Positions 1-10,590 of a DNA stretch of 64,000 nucleotides are shown piece after piece; within the stretch, counting starts at the first letter, position 1; the number at the start of each line of letters is the position of its first letter. Position numbers and translations under genes: made by a program. Below the pieces are notes generated by a model. The model ran no database searches. It was given only the letters and a program-made list of their open reading frames with translations, and was not told the origin of the DNA. The stretch is from Steinernema hermaphroditum (Eukaryota > Nematoda > Chromadorea > Rhabditida > Steinernematidae), in the NCBI GenBank assembly GCA_030435675.1, contig JAUCMV010000006.1, positions 1-64,000 on the forward strand, read 5' to 3'.

Positions 1-3000
1 CAGCACATTCTTGCTCTTCAGATCACGGTGGGCAATCGCCGGCTTTCCTTCGACACAGTGTCCGATGATGGGCAGATGAAGGTAGGACAGGCCGGAGGCT
101 ACTCCGCGAATCATCCGCAATCCCACATCGCGAGACACACTGTTCAACGCGAGATAGTCGGAGAGATCGCCTTTTTCGTGGAATTCCGTGATGATCCAGT
201 TTTCCATGTAGTAGCCAGCGTCTTAAATGTTGCAAGATTACAAAAGTGAGCTTCAATAGTCATACCATGAGAGTAGCTGGCGATGAACCTGAGCAAGTTG
301 TTGTGCCTGAGCATGTTTGTGTTGTAAATCTCCGTTTCCCGGGCCCAAGAGAAGTGATCTTTAGTGTCCATCGTCTTGATGGCGAAATAGTCGCCTCGCC
401 AGTAGCCTTTGTAAACCTTAAACGTTCTACTAGAATCTTATTCAACGCGATTTCTGAATTACCCGGCCGAAACGGCCTCCTCCAAGATACTGATCTCTTT
501 TCACTTCGATTTGCTGCGCGAACGAACGCTGCAGATTGACAGGCACGCCGGACGATTTGCAAGAGGCCGCTCCGGACGTATCTGCCGACGGTGTGTATGT
601 CGACGGTGCACTATCCAAGTCGTCGAGTAGCTTGAGAAGATGGTTCGGCTTGTGGTTGGGGCCTTTAGCTTGATTGATTTGGTTTTCGAGCTCAGCTGTG
701 ATCTGACTCCTATCGGCGAATTTACGTTCGAGATCGTGTTGGAGATCGTAGAAAGCGTCGGCAAGTGATGCACCCCTAAAGAAGGGAAGATTTAATTCTG
801 TGAGTGATCAGAGTGCATCGAGAGCGTTATGCATCAGGCTGTTTAAGAGTATGTCAAAGTTAGAAGAGAAACTTACGATAATTTTGAGTCGAATTCGCCA
901 GACAAGAACGGGAACGAGTCGTCCACTTCTCGTACAGGAGGCTCCTCCTTGTTCTCCTTGAGATGTTCCAACTCTGCCGGATCGGCAACCACTCCATCTT
1001 CCAGTTTCACAATTCCCGTCTTCTCTGCCTTTACGTTCTTTTCCTTGAAACTGGTAACCTTCGCCTTGATGTTCCGAAAGAGCCTGACAAAAGCCTGTCC
1101 GCAACAAACAAAGCCGTCCTTTGTGTGCGGCCACGCGATGGCGCACGAGCCGCCAATGATGGCTAAGATAACCAGTAGAATGACGACCAGAATGATGATG
1201 TGTGTCATGCCAATCGAGCGTTGAACTCGAGGCAGTTCAGGTCCGTAGTCGTCGTAGGGGCCGTCAAGTGGCTTCAGCGACAACTAAAGCTACAGTCAGT
1301 CATCTGACTTCAGAATAGCAAGAGCTACCGTAATGTTGTCGTTGCAGAAATGTCGACTTCTACAACAGTGAACCTGCACCCTGTCGTCCTGTTTCGAGCT
1401 CGCGTAGCATGTGAAAGGATGACCCGGTGGCTGAAGGTCTTTCGGAAGAACACATCTGCACATGGCTCATTTTGTTGGTGACTATAATGCTGTACTCACT
1501 CCATATCCGACTTCTCCCGAGGCGGCTCTCCATCTTTCATTACAACCAGGGACATGATCGTCTTGCACACGCCGCCCTCGGCCCGGCACATGCCACGACC
1601 TGCGCTTCCCAGGATGCGAATAAGCTCGTCGTCGCATCCGTCGTCCGAGCAGTGGCATAGAAGGTCGTTTTCGACGAAGGGGGATCGCAGAACTAAAAGG
1701 CCGATGATGATACATGTTTTATGTCAAAGGAAAGCCCTTGCTGTCGATGGCCATTCAATGGCGTCCGAACTAGACAAGACACTTTATGAAGCTGATCGTT
1801 TATTGAAAAGGTAATGACTTCTGAGACAGTCAATGTTTTGGACCCTAATACACGATTGAGATAGTCATAGAAATCACCTTGTTTTTCGACATATCATAGA
1901 AAACGGTGAGACCCTTAGCTCTGCGCTTTTATATAACGACCATGGTGACCTTCTAAGCCGTCTTCAATCACAGCCAAACGTGTCCATCACTGATGTTGTA
2001 TAACCAGCTGTCCAACTTTTACGATCCACTGTCAATTAATTTCGCAGCATGCTCTATGCATGACCGACCGCTTAGTTTATTCAAAAGTGCATGTTGGCGT
2101 TGCAAACAACGCGACGCCATCGGAGCCTTTTTGCACTTATAAAAACTCTGCAAAGGCATCGCGTGGGGAGGGAAATTGATTTTCGTGGCGGCTCAATTGC
2201 ATGCGCCTTTTTGCACGTTTTCCGAATGATGAGAAGAATGCGTTAGATGAACGATTTATCGGTTCTTTGAATCAGGTTCAGCAAAGACGAACACATTCTT
2301 TGGTGACTCAGGCTGAAAGTGAAAAGCGATAATTCCGTAGATTCTGAAGATTATAAAGCGCGTCACGTCGAAAAAACTAAGGTGGGTATTGGAACCAATC
2401 GAGTCTGCAAGTGAAGCGAAAAGAAGCGCATGAGCAAATTTTTTTCAGTGTAAAGTGGAGTGCGCAGAAATGTATCCGGTGGAGGAACTCGTAAACTAAT
2501 GCACTATCTGTACAAAAAAAAATAAAGAAAAAGAGATCATTTCAATTCAATTCAAATCTGCACTCTTTTGCTCAGAATCTTTGTCGTCGAAAGAAAACTA
2601 GGGTGGGTATTAAAATCAATCGAGCCTGCAAATGAACCGAAAAGAAGGACATAGGCAACATTTTTTCAAAGTCAAAGTTTCAAAGTTAAGTGCACAGAAC
2701 TGCATTCGCTGGAGAAACTCGTAAGCTTGTAAAACTCGTGAAATGCAGTAGATTCGAATGGACTAACTGTAAAATATAGAAAAAGGAATCTTCTCAATTC
2801 AATTCAAATTTTCACTTTTTTTACTCGTGTGCAGGTTATAAATCTCAAAGTTGCATAAAACGCGCAAATACGACAAATTAAGGTGATTTTATTTTTACAA
2901 GGTATAGAAGCTGCATGTCTGGGACCGGTTTACTAGAGCTGCACCCAGTTCAAAACCATAACGGACCGAAAACAGTCGGAAGGTCGGGGGGGAGGGGGTT

Positions 3001-3784
3001 TCGCCCGCTTCCAAAACTTTTTTGTTTGCTTTTTTCGCGTGTTCTTTTATGTATTTTTTATCTTTTTTTTATTTTAGTAATACAATGAAATGTATTAAAG
3101 AATGTTGTATCAAGAAAACGCCGAAAGAAAACAGTTTTGAGGGCAGGTGAGCCGTCTGACTGATTCTGGTTCACTGATGTTTCGAAAAGAAAATTCTTCG
3201 TTAAATAATGCACTTTCATCAGAAACATTACCCCATCCGGGGATATTTCTAATTTGAATAAGTTCGTATATCGAACGCCACATGTTTTGAGAAAAACACG
3301 AAGCGTTGAGGCAATGACAATGTTGCTAGGATACTCGGCGCCAACGGCACACCACATTCTGCTCCTCTTTTATGCGATTTACAAATTATACGTTGACGTT
3401 TTTATGGTAGCTGGTGAGAAACAATAATTTGGATTCTACTGTGTTCAGAAGATCGTAAACATGGCCTTAACGAAGTTGGATTGTTGAATTTAATGGCAAT
3501 CTCGCAATGTGTCCCCTAGCAAAAGTGCACAGAGAAACACTCTGTTTAAATAACACATTGGAGTGTTGCATACTATGTCAATAAGCTATTTACAGCGATC
3601 TGTTATCAGACTATTTTTTGTTGCTGTTTATACCACCGGAAGAGCACTTACGATCTCTGTGTTCGCTTAGCAAATCGAGTAGGGCGGCCGGATTGACGTC
3701 ATCGTTAGACGCCGAGCCAGACGAGGTCAGCGCGAAAAGTGCAAGAAGTAAAGGCGCAAGCGCCTTTGTCCACTCTGTCTGCAT
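1..3784 (-). CDS. TGF-beta superfamily type I receptor Ser/Thr kinase (DAF-1/SMA-6-like), 3' end beyond the window
   Basis: Single-pass membrane receptor kinase that should phosphorylate SMADs after ligand binding. Exons read on the minus strand: 3784-3652, 1692-1500, 1455-1329, 1283-877, 775-463, 416-266 and 221-1 (continuing off the edge); all phases join. Exon 1 encodes a signal peptide (start MQTEWTKALAPLLLALFAL) and its one-base overhang joins exon 2 in frame. The ectodomain is cysteine-rich and ends with the family CC-x5-CN box (CCRSRHFCN). A transmembrane helix (ILVVILLVILAII) follows in the 1283-877 exon. The kinase starts with the loop GGGRFGRV, has the ATP lysine in FAIK and the catalytic HRDLKSKN. 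Type I assignment rests on ETEIYNTNMLRH and GKPAIAHRDLKSKN; the segment FHEKGDLSDYL is also type II-like. The GS box is degenerate (TSGAASCKSSGVP). Choosing between daf-1 and sma-6 would need a tree. Confidence 0.85.
2374..2732. repeat. Two diverged direct repeat units inside the receptor's first intron
   Basis: Units near 2374-2500 and 2590-2732 share the same order of short blocks: GGTGGGTATT, AATCGAG.CTGCAA, GAA.CGAAAAGAAG, ATTTTTTTCA and GGA.GAA.CTCGTAA. They lie in the same orientation about 220 bases apart with A/T-rich sequence after each. No coding potential is seen. They look like an old tandem duplication or two members of a dispersed family. Confidence 0.6.
2941..3175. mobile_element. 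Older copy of the palindromic MITE-like element found at 5985-6247
   Basis: The left end (GCACCC...AACGGACCGAAAACAGTCGGAAGGTC) and right end (GCCGTCTGACTGATTCTGGTTC) match the corresponding ends of the 5985-6247 element. The interior shares the blocks ACAATGAAA, AGAATGTT.T.TCAAGAAAA and AAA.AGTTTTG. It sits in intron 1 of the receptor gene and is more decayed, with a G-rich run around 2986-2998. Confidence 0.55.
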
Positions 3785-4905
3785 GTTGATGAGATCACAT
3801 AGGCCGTGTCCTGAAATACATCGGCTTTGGTGTACGGTAGAGGAAACGTCACGACCTGCCACGACAAGAACGCATCTACGTGTGAAAGGGTATTAGTGAT
3901 AATAATAGGCATATGGGCGTCAAAAACTTATGCATTAGATCATTGCGGCATCGCCATCTGGCTCTTGACCTCTGCGTACGCAACACGGTGTCATCATCGC
4001 GTTATACGACACCATAATCGACAAAAAGCACGAAGAGGCCAAGATAGCGACGTTGTCGACGACGCGGAAGAAGTCGGCCGCAAGCCTGTTGCCTAGTGGC
4101 GCTCTCCACGAAGAAGGACACGTCGTGAAGTGATAATTGTTTCAGCTGACTGTCAGTGCGTGCAAAAGGAAAGGAAAAAGTGGAATCTAAGGTCGACGAA
4201 AGAACTGTTGTAAACACATGAGAGACCGGCGGCGAAAAGGAAAACAGCATTCAAGGTCGAGAGCGCTCTTCGGCAGCGGCCTGTGTAGATGGTGGTGGCA
4301 TCTTGATGAGTAGCAGCGGCTTCGAGGCGGCGCCCCGTGCTCGGGTGCGCCAATATGCGCAACCATTCGCATATCGTCACAGCGAACATCGCGATCTAAG
4401 GCGCCGATCGCGATACAACGCGCCAGCGCCGCTTTAATGCGGCTGTCGAAAGAATCCAATCACGGTTCGGCGCGTTCCGATTAGTACGATGCCTTTGTGG
4501 ACAGTGCACAAGAGAACGGCACTGGAAACGGCGCTTCTTTCTTCCCATTAGCGCATCGCAACACACGCATACACAGGAAAATACTACGCTCCTTCGCGCG
4601 CGCCCGTCGGAGGCGCTCCGCTGTTTTCGCGGCAGCCTTTGGCGACGTCGCAGCCTCCCTCTCTCTGCCTGAGCGCTCCGTCGTTCCCACGCTTACCCCT
4701 TCCGCGTCGCGGTCCGCCGGCCTCACAGTGGAAGATCTGTCAACAGTGCCGGCGTCGCAAGGAGTTCATGGCAGCGCCCACCATGCCAATTAGTGGGTGG
4801 CAACTTTTTCTTAAACCAATCACCTTTGGGCTTCGGCTTTTGTAATTCAATTTGACATATCAATACCATTGAGGTAACTAGGGGATCATGGCTGCAATGT
4901 GGTGT
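3785..4905. other. Intergenic region between receptor gene and tRNA-Ala
   Basis: No convincing coding exon is seen on either strand. The stretch 4200-4760 is GC-rich and contains several overlapping open frames of 80-100 codons that lack family features and splice context. The receptor promoter presumably lies here because the gene reads leftward from 3784. Confidence 0.4.
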
Positions 4906-4977
4906 GGGGGTATAGCTCAGGGGTAGAGCGCTCGCTTAGCATGCGAGAGGGCTGGGGTTCGAATCCCCATACCTCCA
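4906..4977 (+). tRNA. tRNA-Ala (anticodon AGC)
   Basis: A 72-base cloverleaf can be folded by eye. The acceptor stem GGGGGTA pairs with TACCTCC (one G-T pair). Box A is TAGCTCAGGGGTAGAGCG and box B is GGTTCGAATCC. The anticodon stem-loop has loop TTAGCAT, giving AGC. No intron is present and CCA is not encoded, as expected for a eukaryotic gene. A relic of its 3' half lies at 7037-7068. Confidence 0.95.
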
Positions 4978-5984
4978 GAATCCTTTTATCGTCCTTCGAA
5001 AACGCCATTGAGAAGTATTTTACAAAAAAAAATACTTCTTGTGACAAATTCTAGTACGCAAAAGTTAAAGAAATTACATATTCGGCAATACAGATCAAGC
5101 ATAAATGACTCAGGCCTATAGAATGTCCACCTATAGAACTTGTACATACTTAAAGTTTATCAAGACCCAGAAGGAACCATCTACTGACTCACTGTTAAAG
5201 AACGCATTTATTGCTCTCCGACAAATTCAACAAAAAAACATTTTGCACCATCAAACGGAAACATTGCCTGTAGTAATGTTTTATTTTGGTTCTCGACGAA
5301 ACTGGAAACATTCCAATGAACAACATGAGAAGATGGCCTTTTTGTCGTCTCTCCGTGCAAACGCGTTATCAGAAACAAAACGTATCGGGACGTCGATCGC
5401 GAAACATCATCGGCAAGAAGCGTTGTGAAGCAGCGACAAGGTTCAGTCGGCGATTAAGAAAACATCGATTTTCCCATTCAACGTCCCAAACCCGATAGAA
5501 GAGAGGCAAAAAAACTCGTTAATTATATGCAGGTTCATTCAGTTTAATTCGCGACGAGGCACGCACGGAATACTTGAATGAGCAATTTGAAGTGGTTTCT
5601 AAGTGGATGCGCATTATCGGAAGGAAAACGGTTCTTGTGAACCGTTGCTGGCAATGGCCTTCTAGTGAGAAATGATGGGAAAGCAGTGAAGTGGCAAATC
5701 GAAAAAAAAACTGCAATATTTCCGAAAACCAATGAAGACGCTTCAGTGAAATTTCTCCGGCTCGGGTGGATGACTCCAGATCCAGTTCAGTTCGGTTACT
5801 GGTCTAAATTTTAAAGTGTATCTTTATGCACTCTCTTCTTGATGCATCAAAACATCGACAGAAGAAGTTCTTCACAGCGTTCCTTGAATGGACAATCATA
5901 CCATGACGAGGTCGGCTAGGCGTCTTTGACACCGTTTCCATTTCAAGATGGCGGAGACGATCGGCGTATGAGACGTACTAAGGA
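4978..5984. other. Intergenic region after tRNA-Ala
   Basis: A run of A's at 5023-5031 and T-rich sequence follow the tRNA, compatible with polymerase III termination nearby. Open frames such as 5105-5428 lack recognisable features. Nothing else is supported. Confidence 0.3.
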
Positions 5985-6247
5985 TGCACCGAACGGAAAC
6001 CGGAACGAACCAGAATCAGTCAGAAGGTCCGGTGTTCGAATCCGCCCGCAGGCCAAATTTTTTTATATACTTTTTCCGCACGTTTTTCCGCATATTTAAA
6101 TTTTGCTTACGTAGAATCAGACAATGAAACAGTTTCCAGAATGTTATGTCAAGAAAATACGGAAATAAAAAAGTTTTGCTCGCGGGAGGAATCGAACCCC
6201 GGACCTTCTGACTGATTCCGGTTCGTTCCGGTTTTTAATCGGGTGCA
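5985..6247. mobile_element. Palindromic MITE-like element with about 65-base inverted ends carrying tRNA-like B boxes
   Basis: The first about 65 bases, starting TGCACCGAACGG, are repeated in inverted form at the right end (about 85% identical by eye). Both arms contain CAGTCAGAAGGTCCGG followed by a T-arm-like GTTCGAATCC or GTTCGATTCC. The interior is A/T-rich without an open frame. The copy at 2941-3175 shows that it is a repeat family. No transposase is encoded, so it would depend on another element. Confidence 0.75.
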
Positions 6248-7036
6248 CCCGTAAACCGTACTGTAGGCGCCATTAGCGATAGATCCACCTGGCGCAGCGC
6301 TTCTTGTTCTACGTGCAGTGAGAGTCGACCAGTGCAAGAGTTCCAGCATTCCAGCATCCCCTATATATAAACTATATATAAAAATAGAAAACCCACACAA
6401 AATAAGGACCCCGGGGGGAACCGAACTCGACACGGCCCGCTTAGTTTTTTCGCCCACTTCAGCCATTTACATGATCGCCAATCTTGCCGCCCGCAGGGCT
6501 ACAGTTTTTGGCCCCAACTTCAGACCTTTGCATGACCACCAATCTTGCCGCCCGCAAGGCTATGAGCTATTTGGCTTTTAGTACCTGGAGGGCGCGAATT
6601 CGCGCGCAGCCGCGTTTATATTCCATAATCGGTCTGATGTAAGGTTATGAGAGATCATACTTCCGCCGACTCCAGACGACAACAAGAAACGCTAGAGTAG
6701 TGCACTACAACTTCCTCGTAGAATTCAATTAAAAAGGGTGTCTCGGTCAAATCCATTCCTTCCTCGGATCGGAAAACAATAGGCGAGGTTTGTTTTTGTT
6801 ATCGTTGGAAGTAGAAAATAGCGGTTATCCTAAGTATTAGCATTTGCGAAGACAATAACAGGGAACTTTACGGAATCAAAAAGCAAAGTGCTGAATATAG
6901 GAAGTTTTTCTCTTAGAAATGACTCTTTTGAAGTACGAGATATGTTTACTACCAGAAAGTCCGAAAATTACAAGACAAAGACTCTATGAGATGTTGATGA
7001 CGGAATGTCTAGACTGTGAACTGTTCATAATAATGC

Positions 7037-7068
7037 CTGAGGGCTGGGGTTTGACTCCCCATACCTAC
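7037..7068 (+). pseudogene. Relic of the 3' half of tRNA-Ala
   Basis: The block GAGGGCTGGGGTTTGACTCC and the CCATACCT that follows it match the variable region, T-arm and acceptor 3' strand of the tRNA-Ala at 4906-4977 with a few substitutions. No 5' half precedes it, so it cannot fold as a tRNA. Confidence 0.7.
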
Positions 7069-7734
7069 GGGACTTTTCGGTCATTCTTCAGATACACGTC
7101 GAATTTGAGAGATGCGTCACTGTTTCGATGATAATTGTAATTTTCGGAAGCTTTCATCATCTCTGGTCCACGGTTTTGTGTTTCTTAGGCGAAAATGCAT
7201 TCATTATCGCTTACCTTATCGTCCCTGTCACTACTAAGAAGTGGGAAAGAGCTACTGACTAGACAAGACAAGACACTAGACGATCAGACAACTCAAAACT
7301 AGAAGACCGATAGATCTTCTGAGTTCTAATCGTTATCAAGCAGCTGAAACATATTTCCTTTTTCTCATTTTTTTGTTTTTGAGTATTCGAAGACTCTGTC
7401 ATTCCATGTGCTTCCTACAGTAACCGCTCGTGTACAATTAGGATAGAGTTAATAACACGCGTGGTAATGACCTGTTTGTCAGCATGGCAAGCGTCATTTA
7501 ATTGCTTTCAAAACATCGAATGCGAATACTGAGAATTTCGAACGGAAAGAGCGCCATTTGAATCTAAGTCGGTGTGTGATCCCTCAAAGTTTGTTTGTAT
7601 TTCTTGTGTAATTATTTTTCCACATCAAATTTGTAGTCTTTGGCAGTGGCAATAATTAATACCGACGCAGTTTTAATCTCCTCAGACAAAGGTATACAAA
7701 GTGCAAACGGGCTGAATGGCAGAAAAAAACAGAG

Positions 7735-7805
7735 GGGAATGAGGGGACAGGAGTCGAACACAGGTCCAAAGAACATCAGTCGACCGCTCAGTCACAGAGT
7801 TTATA
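7735..7805 (-). repeat. tRNA-derived SINE-like fragment
   Basis: On the minus strand a box A-like GACTGAGCGGTCGACTG is followed by TTTGGACCTGTGTTCGACTC (box B-like) and then by a pyrimidine-rich tail. The acceptor ends do not pair, so it is not a functional tRNA. A related block lies at 35385-35465 with the same order of box A, TTTTTTGG and GGGTTCGACTC. Confidence 0.55.
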
Positions 7806-8183
7806 CAAGGTGTGCAAGAAAGAGTTGCTTTGTTATTCGGGGAGGGAATAAAGGGGAGAGCGGTCGATTTGACTGAAGTTTTTTCGCCTTCCATTCATAA
7901 TCCGTCCGAGTAGCAAAAAAGTAGCGAAATTTACGTTTCGACCGGGACTTGAATCACTATAGTTACAGGAATGTTTGGGCTATATGGTCATCGATGGTTG
8001 AGTGATGAAATCTATGCTCTGTTGTTTTCCAACCACGAAAATGGCCTTCAATCATCTCGCTGTGGGACCCAAACAACTTCTGATCCAGCGCCTTGAAAAC
8101 GACGCGCACAAAGTTCGCATGTTCGCTCATCGTTTTCAACGCGTTTTACAAACGCCATTTTCGTGATCGAAAAGAAGAGAGTA

Positions 8184-9143
8184 TACAGGGTGGGGCGAAA
8201 GTTCTGGAACGCTTTCTCTTTTAGTTATATCCTTTGGTTTTTCAAAAATTTAGGCTCCGGTGTTGATTTATTAGTGTTTCCCAGCCTTTTCTGATGTGGG
8301 TACTGCCTTTAATACTTTAATTTCCTGTTGTTTTCAGAGAAAAAAAGGTTCTGAGAAATTATCGTTCTTCCAGATTCTTTGAAAAACAAGGAATAGCTCA
8401 TTTTTTAAAGGGCCAAATTGGTAAACGAAAACAAGTCAAATTGGTAAACATTGTAAACAGTAAGAACGGTAACGTCACGAAGTTATAGAAAATCGTTTTC
8501 TGAAATCTGGCCAGCTAGAAATTGTTTGTGCATTGTCCAAAATATGTTCAAAATCGCTGTGCGCCTCGAGAATACTAAGAAAAAAACAGGCTTGTGACGA
8601 ATTACATTTGCTCTGGGTGTCATTTAAGAAGCGCAAGCGGATTCTCCGATGTCGATTGCATAAGGCTAACATCGGTTTACTATGAAACAGGAATACACAA
8701 GCTTCGTATAGGGCTTGAAAAAGATGTTACCATGGAGGACCACCCTCGTCGAACCGCCGTTTTCAGGGTGTTGCGCCATAATAGCGAAAAAAGTTTGCCT
8801 ATCCAAGAAGCGGAATTTAAATCGTTTAAGTTTCGCGATTTCCACTATCATATAGACAAAGGCCTGCTCTTTGACGTACAAATGGTTTAAATCTAAGAAG
8901 TTGACTTTGAGGCAGCCCTGGAAAGAAATTATTCTGGAAGCCCTGGCACGCATCGTGCAAAATTTCAAGAAACGTGTTCAAGCCTGTATCGGCGCAAAAA
9001 GTGCCCATTTCGAATGATATTTGAGTTATACATATGTGATTTTGCGTGCTAATAAGGTAGTGTTGTTTGTTTTCTCATATAAGCGCTTTTTACTTTGAAA
9101 AAAATGCGTTTTCCGCGTTCCAGAACTTTCGCCCCACCCTGTA
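8184..9143 (+). mobile_element. Decayed mariner-type transposon
   Basis: The 960-base segment is bounded by perfect 27-base inverted repeats beginning CAGGGTGGGGCGAAAG, each adjoining a TA dinucleotide (left at 8184-8185, right at 9142-9143), as for Tc1/mariner insertions. Near the right end, the plus strand around 8917-9022 encodes a tail with ALARIVQNFKKRVQACIGAK then SAHFE and a stop, which matches the usual mariner transposase C-terminus. Upstream of this the frame is broken and the catalytic DDD region was not found, so the copy looks inactive but could be mobilised through its intact ends. Confidence 0.85.
8917..9022 (+). pseudogene. Mariner transposase C-terminal remnant
   Basis: This is a short open stretch ending in FKKRVQACIGAKSAHFE and a stop, resembling the arginine/cysteine-rich end of mariner transposases (typically RV..CI.A.G.HFE). 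The preceding catalytic domain could not be reconstructed. No restored version is given. Confidence 0.65.
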
Positions 9144-9549
9144 GTGTCTGCGACCCACTGGATGTCGGGTTCGAATCCCTCTGAAATCGGGTGTTGTTTC
9201 CCGAAGGGGTTCCAATGTGAATCTGCAAGACTTTCGATTAGTAGAGGGATCAGGTCACATTTGTGATGCAGAACAGGTGTCGTATATGAAATGTGTCTGT
9301 GCTGATATTCCGAGACTCATCAAAACCTTTACGCTTTGGGCAATGATTGCCCTTGCGAGAGGAACCTCATTGTGTTTGACGGCTCGATAAGGGCGCCCTT
9401 CTTAGGCCGAAATACTAGGAACATAGCATTGTCCCTTCCAATGCTTTGAATGTAACGCACTTTCACAACACAATCGCACCGCAAAAATTCACACATCCCC
9501 CATATATGCACATGCATCACAGATTTGCGATCATTTCAAAACGTCTATA

Positions 9550-10446
9550 ATGGAGCGCACAGAACTGCAGCTGAGTGACCTACTCGATGTCTTCAAAAGA
9601 ACCACGAAGAAACTGGAACCGGCGGATTTCTTCAAAGCCGCCGAGGACGGCTCCCACCCGCTTCTGCCTCCACTTGCCGCGTACTTTGTCAACGACGACT
9701 CCGAAAACGCCGACGCGTTTCAGGACCTCGAAAGAAACACCAAACTGACGAGTCAGACGATCTACTCGTGGACCGTGTACCTGATGATGGCCTACGGAAA
9801 GGCTATGAAGCCATGTCTCCTGCATCCACAGTTCTGGGAGCCGATGTCCATTGGCACCGAGCTGGCATCGAACTACACGATCGGAAATCGCCACGACTTC
9901 GACGTTCTCTTCATTCCGATCCTGCATGCCGAGCATTGGACACTGGCCATCTGGAGGGCCGGCATCATCACCTACTACGACTCCCTGGGACACGTCAGCA
10001 ACCACGTCTCCGGTGCGATGGCGAAGACTATCGTCAACATAGTGGAGACGTCGCGAGAAGGAATCAAAGTGGTCGACTGTCAAATTGTTCGGTGCTCCAA
10101 ACAGATGGACTTCATAAACTGTGGCGTCTTCGTTCTCTTGAACATCGAACAGATGCTTCGGACCGGCGAAGTGTGGGAGGAGGAGCGCATCAGCGACGTG
10201 CGATACAAGAACCGTTATATAAATCATGCAAAGAGGCGAATGCAGCGAATTCTCTGCCCTAACAGAGTTCGAGAGGTTGGTCCTAGAAGGAGGCACTTTC
10301 GCCAGCACAGCAAGTTCCCGGAGAAGGTCAAAGAATTGCAGAAACAGCAAGGACATGGGATGGCAATGAAGCTGATAGAGATGTTCAGTACTGCCGCAAG
10401 CTACGGACTATGCAAACTGATGGCTTTTCTCCCCGTCCTCTTCTAA
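9550..10446 (+). CDS. Intronless Ulp1/SENP-family (C48) cysteine protease, SENP8-like
   Basis: The 298-residue protein should cleave SUMO or NEDD8 from conjugates. The catalytic set is in family order: His129-Trp130 in FIPILHAEHW, Asp144 in YYDSL, Gln185 in KQMDF and Cys191 in NCGVFVL. The catalytic domain spans about residues 60-235. The C-terminus is basic (PRRRHFRQH) and then hydrophobic (LCKLMAFLPVLF), possibly a membrane anchor. The start at 9550 is the first ATG of the frame. Unlike almost every other gene here it has no intron, and it lies 400 bases after a mariner relic. It converges on PNPase with a 144-base gap. It could be a retrocopy or a captured gene; SENP8 versus another Ulp clade is not resolved. 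Confidence 0.85.
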   Translation: MERTELQLSDLLDVFKRTTKKLEPADFFKAAEDGSHPLLPPLAAYFVNDDSENADAFQDLERNTKLTSQTIYSWTVYLMMAYGKAMKPCLLHPQFWEPMSIGTELASNYTIGNRHDFDVLFIPILHAEHWTLAIWRAGIITYYDSLGHVSNHVSGAMAKTIVNIVETSREGIKVVDCQIVRCSKQMDFINCGVFVLLNIEQMLRTGEVWEEERISDVRYKNRYINHAKRRMQRILCPNRVREVGPRRRHFRQHSKFPEKVKELQKQQGHGMAMKLIEMFSTAASYGLCKLMAFLPVLF

Positions 10447-10590
10447 TTCCTCGTTACAACCCACTCCAGCTAAATAATACAGTGTGTATAAATCATCGCA
10501 TCGCATACCTGAAACCTATGTTTTTCTTTCCAAAAAAAAAGATTGATAACAACAAAATCAACAATGAAACAATGTAGATACACGTATTAA

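Larger units (their letters stand above)
6248..8183. other. Intergenic region with tRNA-derived fragments
   Basis: No gene is supported. A second block at about 6400-6430 (GGACCCCGGGGGGAACCGAA) resembles the arm of the 5985-6247 element. A tRNA-Ala 3'-half relic (7037-7068) and a SINE-like block (7735-7805) are listed separately. Other open frames are short and feature-free. Confidence 0.35.

Noticed and set aside
4481..4793. GC-rich open frames on both strands before tRNA-Ala
   Set aside because: Mutually antisense, Arg/Ala/Ser-rich and without family features.
9580..10356. Minus-strand open frame of 258 codons opposite the Ulp protease
   Set aside because: Antisense shadow of the real plus-strand gene; the plus reading has intact catalytic residues.
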